Positions 11,726 through 24,133 are shown, numbered from the stretch's first letter. The stretch: 64,000 bases of DNA from Botrytis cinerea B05.10 (GCF_000143535.2 NC_037318.1:1116001-1180000); one strand, 5' to 3'. Numbers and translations are program-made. Notes: generated by a model not told the origin, from the letters alone.

Positions 11726-12609
11726 ATGGCCGATGGATGTAAGTCATTTATATGTTCCTACCACACACGACCGTTACTTGTACTCGTCCCTACAGTGCAT
11801 TCGGGACGGATAAAGCTCAATTGGCTTCAATGACTTACGCAATCACTAGTGAACGATCAAAGAACTGCTCGGGTAGCAGATATTCTCTCCGATTTCCGCA
11901 CTCTTCAATACTACATCGCTGCTGCTCCTACCGACCCGTCAAACATGGATGATTACTACACTGAAGGGTATGCCGCTCTTCGTCAATGCTCCTTAGATGG
12001 CCAGCATATCCTGAACTGTGCTGCTGAAACTCGAGTCCCACGAGTTCGCGGTGGTGCAGATGAGCAATCGAAAGCAGAATTGCAACAGTAAGTCTCCCCC
12101 TACCATCCGAACGGCACGATTGGGGCTTTCATGATTTTCTATACTGACATCGAGAAGGGTACTCCTTGATGCGTTTTCTCGCCGTCACGAGGCTCAAAAG
12201 ATCTACCTTCGCCAAGGTGCGGCACAGCGTTGGATCAGTTACAGAGATCAAGTGTTACAGGGTCAGAGACCTCATACCGGGCACACGGATCAATTGAACG
12301 CATGCGATGTGCAGCTCCGAGCAGTAAGTCCAAGGGAACATTTTTTTTCATTCAATTCTCCACTCCGAGCCACCGAGCCGCTCCTCCCCACTTCCGGTTC
12401 TTGTGCGAGCGAGCAAGGATATTGCCAACTTTTGATCACTTGGTACTATTGATTCTTACGCGTACTGATTGGGGCAACAGGAATTGGTATCGATCACAGA
12501 CGAGGCCATCTACTCGGATTTACGGTCGTCCGATTATGGCATGGGGCGCTGGACGCAAGAAGATCCGAGCTTGAGACAGGTGCAGAGATGGGTTAGGGCT
12601 AGACGTTAA
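11726..12609 (+). CDS. small hypothetical protein, 181 residues, unrecognised
   Basis: Four exons (11726..11738, 11850..12087, 12158..12323, 12481..12609) join in frame, with GTAAGT donors on all three introns. The first exon is only 13 nt (Met-Ala-Asp-Gly plus one base). The product starts MADGLNDQRTARVADIL and seems soluble and mostly helical, with no signal peptide or membrane segment. It contains FRTLQYYIAAAPTDPSNMDD, a basic FSRRHEAQKIYLRQGAAQRW segment, and a Trp/Arg-rich end (MGRWTQEDPSLRQV, then WVRARR). I do not recognise the family. The regular splice sites and open frame through three introns argue for a real gene. It converges on the TMEM234-like gene. Confidence 0.7.
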
Positions 12610-13321
12610 GCTGTCATTGCTCGGAATTGAAGCACGTGGGCGGGAAGAGGAGATGCGACTGCCGAGGTTGAGTCGGGAGATGTGGGACGGGGGTGAATCG
12701 GGTGAATGGAGTGCTGTAATACTATTGTTGTACAGGAAGATGGATTTGGGAATGTTTGATGGCTCTTATCGAATTGGGATTGTTTGGGTGATTGGATTGG
12801 ATTGGGTTGGATTGGGTTGGCATGGCATGGCTTGGAATTTTCTTACGCCTAAAATGGTTGGCGATGGGCATGGAATGGCGCACACATCAGGTTTCCCCTG
12901 GCCCTGGCGGTTGGGTTTTCTTTGGCTACTTACTTCCTTGTTTGTTATATGGGATTAGACGAGAGGTAGTTCAGACTTAGAGCATAGAGCTGTGCTAGTG
13001 TATCTAAAGTTAACTTGTCAATTTTGAATCAAGGAATTGAGATATATCGAATGATTTGTGTGACATTAGTGACATTTGCCTATTCAAACTCGCTAGTATT
13101 CAATATAATAGATCCTGCTATGCTCCTTCCATCCGTCTGTAAGCAACGAGAACATGCCAGCCTCGTACGGCGGCAAAATCAGATAGGTATACAACTTCCA
13201 AAAATCTCAATCGGTCGATTCCTTCTTCGATGTAATCCTTCCTCGATATCAATTATCGAATATGGAATATCGAATCCCCCACTCCCGAGAATGTGATCCA
13301 AAAATAACTGCCAAGGAAGGC
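12610..13321. other. convergent 3' spacer with G/T-rich repeats
   Basis: It lies between two gene ends and contains the TTGGAT/TTGGGT repeat at about 12791-12831. Open frames here are repeat-driven. Confidence 0.4.
12791..12831. repeat. TTGGA/TTGGG short tandem repeat followed by CATGG repeats
   Basis: A run of ATTGG/GTTGG units passes into GCATGGCATGGC. It is a simple-sequence tract. Confidence 0.7.
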
Positions 13322-14102
13322 TCATCCCGTCTTACTATGAACACAGAGCGCAATACCACACAACGACAAGATCATACCAATCCAGGTATCTATCGATATA
13401 TTAGCTCTCGTACTCGGGATTCACGCCACATTTCTGGAGTATGTACTCCGATCAATGGTGGCGATGACGAGGGGATGGATGTATGGAGAAGGAATGAGGG
13501 GAATTACCGCGACTGATGACTTTTCTTTCCACCCACCACTCTCCTAACACCGTGAAGAGAAAAGCTAGAGAATTGGTGATGGGGACTGTTAGGGAGAGTT
13601 CTACACATATCATTAGCATCAGTTGCGTCATCACTGTGCTCGTGTGATACTCATATGACTGTTCTCTCCAGCTTCTTCCTCCACGGATCGACATGACGAG
13701 AAAAATAAAAGAAAAGAAAAGTAAGCGACAAAAAAAAGCAAAGAAAAACTCACCAGCCTGGCCGATTAACAGAAAAAACCAAATGCTCCCCGTCAAATTG
13801 ATCACCAGCGGAATGGCATATCTCGGATTTCGCAGGAGATCCACGACGCCAAAGAACGCGCCGTATAGCTTTGATTTGACAAACGATTTGGTAACCGAGG
13901 GGGATGCGAGGATGGGGTGAGAGGGCGGTTGGTGAGTGCGCGCGGCGGCTCGGATGAAGGGCGTGGTGAAGCCCCAGGCGATGCCAATGAGCAAGAATCC
14001 GATGATGTAGCGGAAGAGTGAGGGGGCGGAGGGGTCGGGTGGGGTGGAGGTCACTGGGTCGGAGAGGAGTGTGGGGACGGGAGAGGGGGCGATGGAATAC
14101 AT
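13322..14102 (-). CDS. TMEM234-family small multi-TM protein
   Basis: Three exons, 14102..13754, 13600..13508 and 13389..13322, give 169 residues, close to the about 165 usual for TMEM234. The introns start GTGAGT and GTAATT and both keep frame. Family landmarks are IGIAWGFTTPFIRAA in the first TM, then a loop and amphipathic FFGVVDLLRNPRYAIPLVINLTGS. The third region is LTVPITNSLAFLFTVLGEWW, and the last helix is DTWIGMILSLCGIALCVHSK. The fold resembles one repeat of the EamA/DMT transporter superfamily. Animal TMEM234 is tied to kidney filtration, but the fungal role is unknown. An in-frame extension reaches 14408, but its low-complexity TSH/ITS-rich content makes the 14102 start preferable. 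The last exon is only 68 nt. Confidence 0.85.
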
Positions 14103-14224
14103 GGTGGGTTGACGTGATGGCGTGTGATGGGTTGAGGGGAAGGGGAGGTGGGAGGTGGGAGATTGGGTAGAGAGTGAAGAGTGAAGAGTGAAGAGTGGAG
14201 AGGCTGGTTGGCGGATTTTAGGTT

Positions 14225-14276
14225 GGAGCTGTGATGTGATGTGATGTGTGATGTGTGATGTGATGTAATGTAATGT
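14225..14276. repeat. GTGATGT/GTAATGT tandem repeat
   Basis: Imperfect units of GTGATGTGATGT and TGATGTAATGT lie in the upstream region of the TMEM234-like gene. Confidence 0.7.
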
Positions 14277-14609
14277 GACGATGTGATGAAAGAGAGTTGT
14301 ACCGATCTGTAGTCGATTTGTGATATAATTAGATACTTCTTGATTGGTGATGTACAATGCACCGAGAGAGGATCGTATGGACAAGGTAATCAGGTGACAA
14401 GGCAACAAGGTCAGGTAAGCTTATTACCTATGTAGGCAACACCCTAGTCGGCATTGTGTTCGGGAATAACCGAAGAAGAATGCGAAGCGGCGGTTAATCC
14501 CCAATAATGATGTACGGGCAGCAACAAACAGCCTTGCCGCAAGTTGCCGGATCGATAAGGTGGAGGAGGGCGGGTGGTTGGTCTCACGCAGTGGGTGGCT
14601 CGTCAACAG

Positions 14610-14656
14610 CAAACAGACAAACAGACAAACAAACAAACAAACAAACAAACAAACAA
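14610..14656. repeat. ACAA/ACAG tetranucleotide microsatellite
   Basis: CAAACAGACAAACAGACAAAC is followed by pure ACAA units. Confidence 0.85.
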
Positions 14657-14856
14657 GAAACACCCTTGATCCGACGGAAATTGCTCAACCTCCTCATTGT
14701 GCACTTAAGACGACACTATTATTGGGTGCTACACTCCGTCGATCTGAGATGAGAGTCAGAATCTTGGTACCTGCATCACCAGACTCCACCACGCCAAATG
14801 ATTTTCCGATCGATTGCACGCTCATTTCGCCATCCGCGGACATTTTGGAAGGGTGT

Positions 14857-14880
14857 GAGTTGTGTGAGTTGTGTGAGTTG
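14857..14880. repeat. GAGTTGTGT short tandem repeat
   Basis: Three near-identical 9-bp GAGTTGTGT units occur here. Confidence 0.6.
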
Positions 14881-15444
14881 CGTGGGTTTTCAAGTTGGCT
14901 ATTACAGTACCATGTATGCATAGAGAGAGCAGGTAGCCATCCGTGATATTCACCAGTGATAGCCACTCCAGCCACTCTTGTCAGCCACTCTGCAAATGCT
15001 CGTGGCGCCATCACCACACCCCAAGCAGCGGAAGATTTCTATTTTGGTTCCTTTTTCTCCTTCTCGGCCGAGGGATTGTATACCTGGAACGCACTTTATG
15101 CAAGTCGGGCAAACCTTGAAACAAGGATTAAATTTTATGCATCGATCGTTCTTTGTCAGGAGAGGTGATTCTCAACAGGGATTGAATTGTGTACATTAAC
15201 ATTACACACTTGCATTATTAGACCAAGGTAGGCAAGGGCCCGGTTTTCGTCATCAGTTGTCCTCGCAAAATGTGCGATAATACGATATCCATATCTACAT
15301 CTCTCTCGCGCTCTCTCTACCGATGTCTGGTTCGTGGGTGGATGGGAGGAGAGAGGAAAGAGGAGAGGGACGAGGGGCGAGGGACGAGGGAGGAGGGAGG
15401 AGCGTGATATCAATGCACAGAGTAGACCAAGATCAAGTCAAATG

Positions 15445-15480
15445 TCATTCATTCGTTCATTCATTCATTCATTCTCTCAT
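15445..15480. repeat. CATT tetranucleotide microsatellite
   Basis: Repeated CATT units with one CGTT interruption occur here. Confidence 0.75.
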
Positions 15481-16050
15481 TCGTTAGCCGACGACCTCCC
15501 TCCCTACCTGCATGTACACATCAAGACATCCCATTAAAACGATTCACTACGCGTAATTCAAGACATCTCCCCAATCCAAACTCAAATGCAAAATGCAAAT
15601 GCAAATTATATTCAATGGACGATGCCCGATTTCTTCATTTCTGATTCATCCAAAGACCGTCAAATCAATCCCACCACCGACCTTTACACAAAGTAACGAG
15701 GGTATTGCATGACAAGGATAACACCAGCCTTCACCATTCTTTCTCCACGATCTCAGCCACTCCCTTTAACTCTTTCTCGCGCCGTGCACACAGATGAGAG
15801 GTAACATTTTGAACAACTTTCGAGTTAATCCACCCTAGACCCGCTTCATTCCAATCAAAACGGATCCCTTTTCTCTTTTCTCAAATCAATTCCTGAAGAT
15901 TTCTGGACTGTCAGCCTTTTTATGATTTATGCTGCATGGAACGGTCTGAGATGCGAGGGTTCTAACGCGATTTCGTACCTACTCGGCGTTCGACTTTGGA
16001 ATATCAGTTGAGGATTTCCCAAATACAATGCTCAGCTGGAGCTGGTGAGG

Positions 16051-16095
16051 GAAGAAAGAAAGAAAGAAAGAAAGACAGACAGACAGACAGACAGA
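16051..16095. repeat. compound GAAA/GACA microsatellite
   Basis: About five GAAA units pass directly into about six GACA units, roughly 200 bp upstream of the C2-domain gene start. Confidence 0.85.
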
Positions 16096-16292
16096 TCGAA
16101 AGAGAGAAAGAAAGAGTTTAGAAGTTATTATACACACTCGAGACTGAGATCAGCTTGACTTGACGACTAGGAGAACACACCCTCTACCACGACCTCGACC
16201 TCGAGAATTATCATATAATAAATCACCCTTGGATTATAATATAGCCTCACTTTCCTTTGCCCATTAATAATACCTTACGCTCTTTCTTCATC

Positions 16293-19200
16293 ATGGCCAC
16301 GAAGCTCAAAATGGCGGGCATGCATACCGCTGGAATCTTCTCAGATATGACGGTTGATGGTCCGGTGATTGGTACCCTGGTTGTTATCGTTGATCGAGCC
16401 AAAAATCTACCAAACAGAAAGACAATTGGAAAACAAGATCCTTATTGTGCAGCTCGGTTGGGAAAGGAAGCAAAAAAAACGGAGACAGATAAGAGAGGTG
16501 GACAAACCCCTCGATGGTAAGTGCTCAATGAGGAGTTTTGTGTCTGGTTCATTACTGACGAGGCTGTCTAGGGATCAAGAGCTACGATTTACTGTGCACG
16601 ATTCGCCGGATTACTATCAATTGAAGGTCTCAGTATTTAATGACGACAAGAGAACAGATCTGATAGGAGAGACTTGGGTCAACTTACAAGATGTCATTGT
16701 TGCAGGAGGGGGACAAAGTGACGTATGGCATAACTTAAACTTCAAGGGGAAATATGCGGGAGAGATTAGGGTCGAGATCACATATTATGATAAAAGACCC
16801 AAGCCAGAGAAACCGGAAAAGAAGGAACCCAAACAGAATCCATCGACGATTACTCCATCTACATCTGTGCAATCGATAACGGAGTTCGGGAGTGTGAGTG
16901 GAGGTGCAAGTGGAAGTGGGAGTTTGAGAGAAGGAGTTGGTGGGCCAAGACAATTAGGGGTGAAACCAGTTGTTAAGAGGCGGCCTTTACCAACCGATCC
17001 AATTACTGGAGCTCCAGCGCAACCTCCGGTCGCAGCAGCAGCTCCGATCCCTGTGGCGGCACCACCTGCTGAACTAGTTCACACTCCTCCACGGGGATAT
17101 CAGGCCCCATCTGCAGTAGACCATATGCAAATGACACCTACTCGTGGATATAGAGACTCCCCCTCTGCGATACCAGATCATGTCCAAACCCCACCTCGAG
17201 GCTACCAAAATGTACCGACCGGAATACCCGATCATATTCAGACGCAAGGATATAAGATGTCTCCGAATGGCATGCCAGATCATGTCCCTCGAGGATATGC
17301 GAATCCACCGGTAATTCAGGATCAACCTTCACCTCGTGGATATCCAAGTTCTGATGCAATGCAAGCACAACGTGGTTATCATTCTCCTATTGTTGGTCAG
17401 GAGCACGCGCAAACGCCACCGCGTGGATATCAGAACGGATTCGTTCAGGATCAATCTCCTGGACAAAGAGTAGAATACAACGCACCTTCAACCCGATATA
17501 ACCAACCCCAAGGATATGATATTAGTCCAGGGTCGACTCCATACGGAGCACCTCAAGATATGATGGCTGGAGCACCACCAAGTTCCCAACCAATGCGGAA
17601 TAACGATAGATATGATTACGAACACGGCCACGATATGAATCAATACGCGGCCCCTGAAGCGGATCCTCGCGATAGATATGGAGGCTCTCGTATGCTAACT
17701 TATGAGCCTCAGCAGCCAGGTCCATATGAACTTCCGATGAGCCCCGGTCCTCCGCCACCTCCCCCGGCTCATGCAAGCAGACACGTGAGCTCGGTGCCAA
17801 CTCTCGCGCAACCTAAAGCTGTCCATGGCCGTCCAGTCAGTCGGGGAAATTCCAATCCATATAACACTTCCGTGGATGATTTGCACCGTCATTCAATGCC
17901 TGCTTATGCACAGCCCACCTCGGCTTACCAGGCCTATAACCCACCAAAGAACGATGACCAATTCCGAAGGCCCGGAAATGGAAACCCTTACCCACTCCGA
18001 AAAAACTCTTATGACTCGAGAGATTTGAGGTATAATTCCAGTTATGAAGATATGCAGCCAACTGTCGAGGATGCCCCACCCACACCAGCTCCAGGGCCAG
18101 GGCCAAACAGTTATCAGACTATTATCCCGCATAGAGGTAGTGCACCAAGTGCCATGCAACACCCAGCTGAAGGGATGTATGACCAAGTACCGGCACCGTT
18201 AAACTTACGGCATCGACCTAGTCGCAATAGTATTGCCACAACTGCTCCGAGTCATCAACATTCGATTAGCTCAGGTGGCTACCCGACCTCTAGTTCTATG
18301 TCCTCTGTCAGAGATGGAGCTTCTGTAACCTCAAGAAACTCTTATGGCCAACTCCCAGCATCTCGCCAAGACCGAAGCCAGTCCGTAGGTGTGCAAAATA
18401 CTAATGGAGATTATGGCTTGCCTGAGATGCCACCAACGTTGGTGCCGGGAATGGATCCAATCATTGCAAAGGAAATCTCGGATCGGATTTATAACGAAAA
18501 GCGAGCAAGTTATAGCCAAAACCCTGCATCTTCGCAGCGAGGAAGATATCAAGAGGTTCCAAGACATCAGCCACAACAGATTCAACAGCCAATACCCCTT
18601 CCCTATCATGATAATTCGGCTGTGGTACCATACTCACCACAAGCAGCATATGACGATCGCCAGAATCGATATGCAGCGTCTACGGCTATGGTGCCAGTAA
18701 AACCTAGGGGTACGTCGCCTAACCCCGCAATGGATAGACGAGGAAATTCGCCTAACCCTATGGATCGAAGAGGCGTGTCTCCTAATCCAATGGATAGACG
18801 AGGTGCATCTCCGAATCCGCCTATGGACAGAAGAGGTGCATCTCCCCATCCACCTATGGATAGAAGAGGTGTTTCACCTAACCCCATGACTAGAAGAGGT
18901 ACCTCTCCTAACCCAGCAGTCACGCGAAAACCGGTCAGTCCTGCTTCGGAGCCTCGAAGATTATCAGGTGTTGCATTCGGGCCAGATTCTTATGATGTTT
19001 TCAATCCAAGTCTGGCAGGATCGAAATCTGCAACATCTCTAAGCGCTGCTTACGATTCTAAAGATGATCCGGATGCCAAAATCATTACTTATGATGGTAG
19101 GGAAATCGATCCAAGTGATCACATTCCTGAATCTAATTATGCCCCACTCCTCGAACAAAAGGGACCAAAATACGCATCACAAATGCCAGATCGCAATTAT

Positions 19201-19704
19201 CGAGCTCCACCAGCAGAGCATCCGATGCCATCAAATGGTCGTAAGCAATTACGTCAAGCAGCAAGGCCTCAATCAATGGCCGTATCTTCCCCAATTTACT
19301 TCAGCGGCGGCATTCCAGATAATCCTCCAGCTACTGCTCATAGGAAACTCCAAAAGAAGTCAAACCGCATGTCGGCACAACCTGCATACCATTCATCCCC
19401 AAATGTACCGATCTACAGAGAACCAACTTACGCATCTAGTAGAACATCGATGCAGAGACCCTCAACGGCTGAATATTCAAATGACGGTTATCAGTCAAAT
19501 GGTTATCAGTATGGAAGTAGCCCTGGCGGTGGATATAGAGGGGCGGTTGGGCCAGTCGTACCAGCAAAAATTCCAATGGCATTACCGGCTCCCGTTAGTA
19601 GTGGCGCAGGGAGAGGCGGTGGAGGTGGGGATGCGTGGGCGCTGTTAGAGGAAATGAAGAATATTGATTTAGGGGCCCCAAGTTCTAGAAGGAGAAGGCA
19701 TTGA
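16293..19704 (+). CDS. fic1: C2-domain, proline-rich ingression protein (Fic1/Inn1-like)
   Basis: Two exons, 16293..16516 and 16572..19704, give 1118 residues. An N-terminal C2 domain spans about residues 26-155, starting IGTLVVIVDRAKNLPNRK, then GKQDPYCAARLG, and ending YAGEIRVEITYYDKRP. The rest is disordered and rich in Pro, Ser, Tyr and Gln. This layout matches fission yeast Fic1 and budding yeast Inn1, where C2 couples to the membrane and PxxP motifs recruit SH3 proteins of the contractile ring. Two repeat families are seen. About eight RGY-centred units (PPRGYQ type) are coded at 17080-17440. Seven RRGxSPNPMD-type units lie at 18700-18940 and carry one Ser-Pro each. It is much longer than the yeast proteins, as is normal for filamentous fungi. 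The role in septation is inferred from family. Confidence 0.85.
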
Positions 19705-20813
19705 TAAAGGAGTCTGATTTTTATACGAGTGTAGGTGGCAATAGGGTGATGCGGGCAGGAAAGAGAGAAAACATGTGTTATATTTTTTGTACGATTAAGA
19801 TAGGATGTATCTGGTTGGTTGCTTGGTTTCATATACCTTTTTGTATTTTCTTGCATTCTTGATTCTTGCACTCATCTTCTGCGTTGTATTTAGACTCTGG
19901 CATCTCAAGGATCTCATATCAAGGCTTCTATGGGTATATGGCAGGCATGGCGTTTTTGTTTGGGCAATTGTGCTCTGGTAACATTGGGAAAGATGGTGGG
20001 TAGAGAGCAGTGGATGGGATAACGGGGAAATTCAAAAAGGCATGGGTTAGGGAGGGGTGATGGAATGGGAACGGGCGAGCCCAGTCTGGATTTGGCAGGG
20101 TAGGATGATTTGAGAAGGAAGGGATATTGGGAGGATATCAAAATCGGGAGAGGTTAAAGATTGGGAAGGAAATGGGCAGAGGGGTAGAGGAAGGAAGACA
20201 AGGAGGAATGAAAATGCAAGTGAATATGATATCAAGTTCATACACAATACCCCATCTGTGAATAACGTACGTGCTACTCAAGTGTTATTTAAGTGAGAAA
20301 GTGCAGGGAAACATGTAATGAATCAAAAATATCAACGCTGGAAAGCTTTTGTTCACTAAGTATTCATCCAGTTTTTTTTTTCCTTTCCTTCGGCCTGTCA
20401 AATTCCCTATAAGTTTTATGGGTATTTTTGAGTATTTTATATTTTTGGATAAAAGAGAGATGACTGGGATGGGATGGGATAAAGACAAGATGGAGAAAAG
20501 CAGAGCTAATATGGGAGTACCCACGATGGATGGAAGTATATGTATGCATGCACATTGAGAGGTGGGAATCAATTATGTGATTAGGAAAAAAGAGAAATGT
20601 ATATTCATCAACATAAATCAATGCACAAACCAACGCCACAAGCAGCCAATCTGCAATCCACCCATCCATCAATCATTCATTGGTATCCTTATCGAACCGT
20701 CCTAATATGTCATACCATGCTACGCGAAGAGAGTCCATGGAAATACAGTACGCCCCTTTTTCTCCACACATCTCTACTCATTCTTCTAATACCGGGTGCT
20801 GAACACAACACAA
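19705..20813. other. convergent 3' spacer
   Basis: It separates the ends of the C2-domain gene and GCP3. It should hold both 3' UTRs, and no gene is supported. Confidence 0.5.
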
Positions 20814-23689
20814 TTATCTTTCCCTAGCACTCGACTCGCCGGATCTTCCTTCTCTACCTTTGCCCTTCCCCTTGTCTCTTTCTCGCTCCCTCTCCCGGGC
20901 GCTCTTCCGCCTAACTCCCGTATACACGTCATTAAAATTCATTACCACACCCAAGAACCTCATGTCTGTGTCTGGCTGATATGCCAAATCGCCGAGTAAT
21001 AGTGAAATTCTCGTTTTAAATTGCGTTCCTAAACCACTCAATCTCTCTGCTAGCAAGGGGAATTCTTCTTCTTCGCCTTGAATATTCGAAAGATTGAGAT
21101 TTAAAAGAGCAGGGTTGGGGTTCTCGAATGGAGATCTGGCAGGAGGGTAGTCATCGAAGCGAGTTCCAGGTCGAGAGGAGGTAGATGTGCCTGGGCGCGG
21201 GATGGATGGAGAATTGGCATTCTGACGTTTTGAGTATTCGGTTACACTGAAGGAATAAAGACCGTCAACTGCGTCGCGATATGAGAGCATTAATCTAAGG
21301 ATCTCGCCTAATTGAACCATGAACGTATTATCATCGAGATCATTTGAATGCTTTTTCTTGGCGCCTAGCAGACCTTTGTGTGTGATGGCATTGAGATATT
21401 TAGTATGCGCCTTGATAAGATCGTCAAGTGTGCAACCATCTTTGTGGATGGCGGATTGGAGCTCATCCCAAGAAGACTCGATAACTTCAAAGAGAATATA
21501 GTATTGCAGTTGCGCGATAAAATGAATCATTTCCGCAAGGACACCGCGAGTTTGTTTCCATGATTGATGGAAGGCGGGATCTGGAGATCCAAGTAAGACA
21601 CCACGGGCGCCAGTCATGCATTTACGCCAGGTAGTCGACAAGGCAAATTCAACACGCTTGATGCGCCATAGGAAGTTGAACACTTTGAGGTATTGTCGAT
21701 TACCCCATTCTGTTACAACGACATCGACAGGAGCATCAATTTTGTATTCAAGGGTGAAACAATCCCAGCCTATATCACCATGTGAAAGTTGTAACATGCG
21801 GGCGTCGAGACGGCGGAGAACCTCGGGCGAATCGTATTGCGCATTAGAACCACGAATAGCGTGCTCAAGTTGAGCGGTGAGAGTATGACGATATTGAGCA
21901 CCGGCTGGACGATCAAGATTTGATGCAAGAGATTCCATGAGTAGAGCGATAAAATCTCCTTGCCCCAGGAGGATGTAATTTTTAAGAGCCTTGAGATGTT
22001 CGAACAGATGGAACTTCTCCGACATTAAATGAATTAGTCGAGCCATAGTCGTCTTATAAGCCTCATCAATCCATGTCTCTAAAGTCGCAGTATCGCCGTA
22101 CCGTAGTTCTTTTGACGCATCTTTCGAGTACTCTTCCACCCATTGAGAATCCCCGCAACCATAACGGATGAAGTTCAAGGATTTTCCGATTAGGAAGACC
22201 TTTTGAGCAAAGTCTTGAGTGATGATACTTGGTACCATATTTTCATTAAGTTTGTATTTGTCCTCCCATACACTGCTAGCACCTCCTCTACTTCTGCCAT
22301 CTTGGGCCTCCTGGATCGCATTGGGATCCTGTTCCGAAACAAAAAATTCATGATATGGATCAGATAATTCTCCGTCATATATCCAATGTCGAAGCATATC
22401 ATAAAACGGTCGAGTAACGTGAATCAACAACCGTTCAGCGAATGCTCCTACCATTGGATCCCCGTGCGACGATGAAAATCCATGGATTAATGTGATAAGC
22501 TGTCCACCCTTTTTACTTTTTGATTCCTCACTAATTAGGCTCATTAATCTCAAGCCCATCGTCGCCTCTCGGGTCCACACTACGCATCTCTTAAGAGTGA
22601 CCCCTGCTTTTCCAACACCTCCTCTTGGTTCGCTCTCGTCTAACGATGAAAGTGCTCGTCGGATCTGACCTTCTAGCGTTGCTACTAGTCCAAGATATGA
22701 CCTAAGCTCGCCTGCAATCGCGGCTCGTAGACTCTGACCAAGGAGACCACCGTCGCTAGTCTGCACGAAGCCAGATAAACTTCTGTATAATAGCGATGGC
22801 TCAGCTAATGTATGGAGAATTGAAATTATTGGTACAGGTAAAGTATCAGGTAGTCTGAGGCTTGATTGCGAGTCAAATGGCAAGTTTGAGGACGATAGGC
22901 CTTGTAATGTGAATGGTAAGTCCCTAAGTAGTGCGGTTTCTGGGGGATCAATTTCGACATAATTTTCAGCCAATAGAGCCGTCTTCAATGCGACACTCTC
23001 ACGCTGACTACCTGGTGTCTTCACAAATACCTGTTCTTCTTCCTTTCTATCTCTCTGGCCCCCTTCTCGTTCCGGTAACTTCCTCAATCCAGCAGGCGCA
23101 AAAGCATCGTCGAATTCTCTCTCTTCTCGCGATGTTTGACTTTGAGAGTCGAATGTGCCATCTGTTTGAATGTTTCGACGGGTATCTCTAAGAGGAGCAG
23201 CGCTGGCGGTATCCTGGTCCTCGACAGGTCTTTTGGATTTCTTCTTGTTTACCGGACTCATAAAAGGGCTCGTCAATCCAGAAGGCCTGAGTTGCTCTTG
23301 GTCCCCTAGTTGATACAGAAAGTACAGCACTGCCCATTTTTGTGTAATGACCGGTATGGAAAGGAGCCGGCTGTATAGGTTTGTAAATCGTAAAGCTTCA
23401 TTGGGACTTGGATTTGTTTGTATTAATCGTTTCTTTATCAAATCCGAAGCTTGATTTACATCTGCCACAACAGCAGGTGTTTTTGAGCTACATAAATTGC
23501 AAAATCAGCATTCCATAACACTGCGCATAGTTTCCAAAGTCAATACCTTCCCAGAATTTCCCGTACAAAGTCGGTAGCATTGCTTTCTCTTTCTTCGGCG
23601 TCTGCAGGATCTTCTCCAGGAATATCTACTTGAAATCGGCGCACTAAGCTGTCAATAGCAGTGGAGATACGAGTACTTCGTGAGGACAT
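20814..23689 (-). CDS. gamma-tubulin complex component 3 (Spc98/GCP3/Alp6)
   Basis: Two exons, 23689..23547 and 23487..20814, give 938 residues. The start MSSRSTRIS at 23689 is preferred over upstream in-frame ATGs because homologous sequence begins there. Landmarks of the GCP N-terminal (GRIP1) region are LLRDLPFTLQGLSSSNLPF, GGLLGQSLRAAIAGELRSYL, RPFYDMLRHWIYDGELSDPY and HEFFV, followed by KVFLIGKSLNFIRYGC. The C-terminal gamma-tubulin-binding region includes HLKALKNYILLGQGDFIALL, VFNFLWRIKRVEFALS and MIHFIAQLQYYILFEVIE. The combination HEFFV...GKSLNF fits GCP3 better than GCP2. GCP3 pairs with GCP2/Spc97 and gamma-tubulin in the small complex that nucleates microtubules at spindle pole bodies. 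It ends in a charged tail rich in Arg, Glu, Gly and Lys. The gene is divergent from ADA1/HFI1. Confidence 0.93.
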
Positions 23690-24133
23690 AATTGCATCGT
23701 TGCGATAATTGAATATCTGCGACTCCGTCTTAATTCTCACAGAAACATATATTCGTGAACCTTCATGAGAGTCGATCAAAAGAGTGGACGCGTTGATAAG
23801 GATCACACGCGATGATTTATTTACTTCAATTTTGAGGGGTTTGGTTTTGATTTAGTGACAGTACAAGGGAGGTAGGCTCGTAGGTTACCCTAGAACTCCA
23901 GATTTCTTACATAAGGCTACAAGGCCAACTGACTCTCACAACGTCACCTCTATGTTATGCCGCGAGTCGACCATCCTTCAATCATCAACCACGCCACCAA
24001 ATCAACAGTTCTTATTTTGAATTTGTGTCATCAAATTCTTCCGCTATTGCTCTATTTATGGGCGATAGAAAATTGAAGGTTTTCGCGCCTTGAGAGCGTG
24101 GTCGCGCGAGCCTAAACAGCTCCTACAGCCATC
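23690..24133. promoter_or_regulatory. shared divergent promoter of GCP3 and ADA1/HFI1
   Basis: 444 bp lie between two outward-facing start codons. No specific site was recognised. Confidence 0.6.

Larger units (their letters stand above)
14103..16292. other. intergenic region rich in simple repeats
   Basis: This is 2.2 kb upstream of both the TMEM234-like and the C2-domain genes. It contains GTGATGT, ACAA, GAGTTGTGT, CATT and GAAA/GACA tracts and a purine-rich block at about 15346-15402. No gene is supported. Confidence 0.5.

Noticed and set aside
14103..14408. 100-codon N-terminal extension of the TMEM234-like protein
   Set aside because: The extension is low-complexity Thr/Ser/His/Ile sequence from a GTGATGT repeat; the family length fits the 14102 start.
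14694..15017. 107-codon minus-strand ORF with NSH repeats
   Set aside because: The repeats come from the GAGTTGTGT tract, and there is no family pattern or supporting exon.
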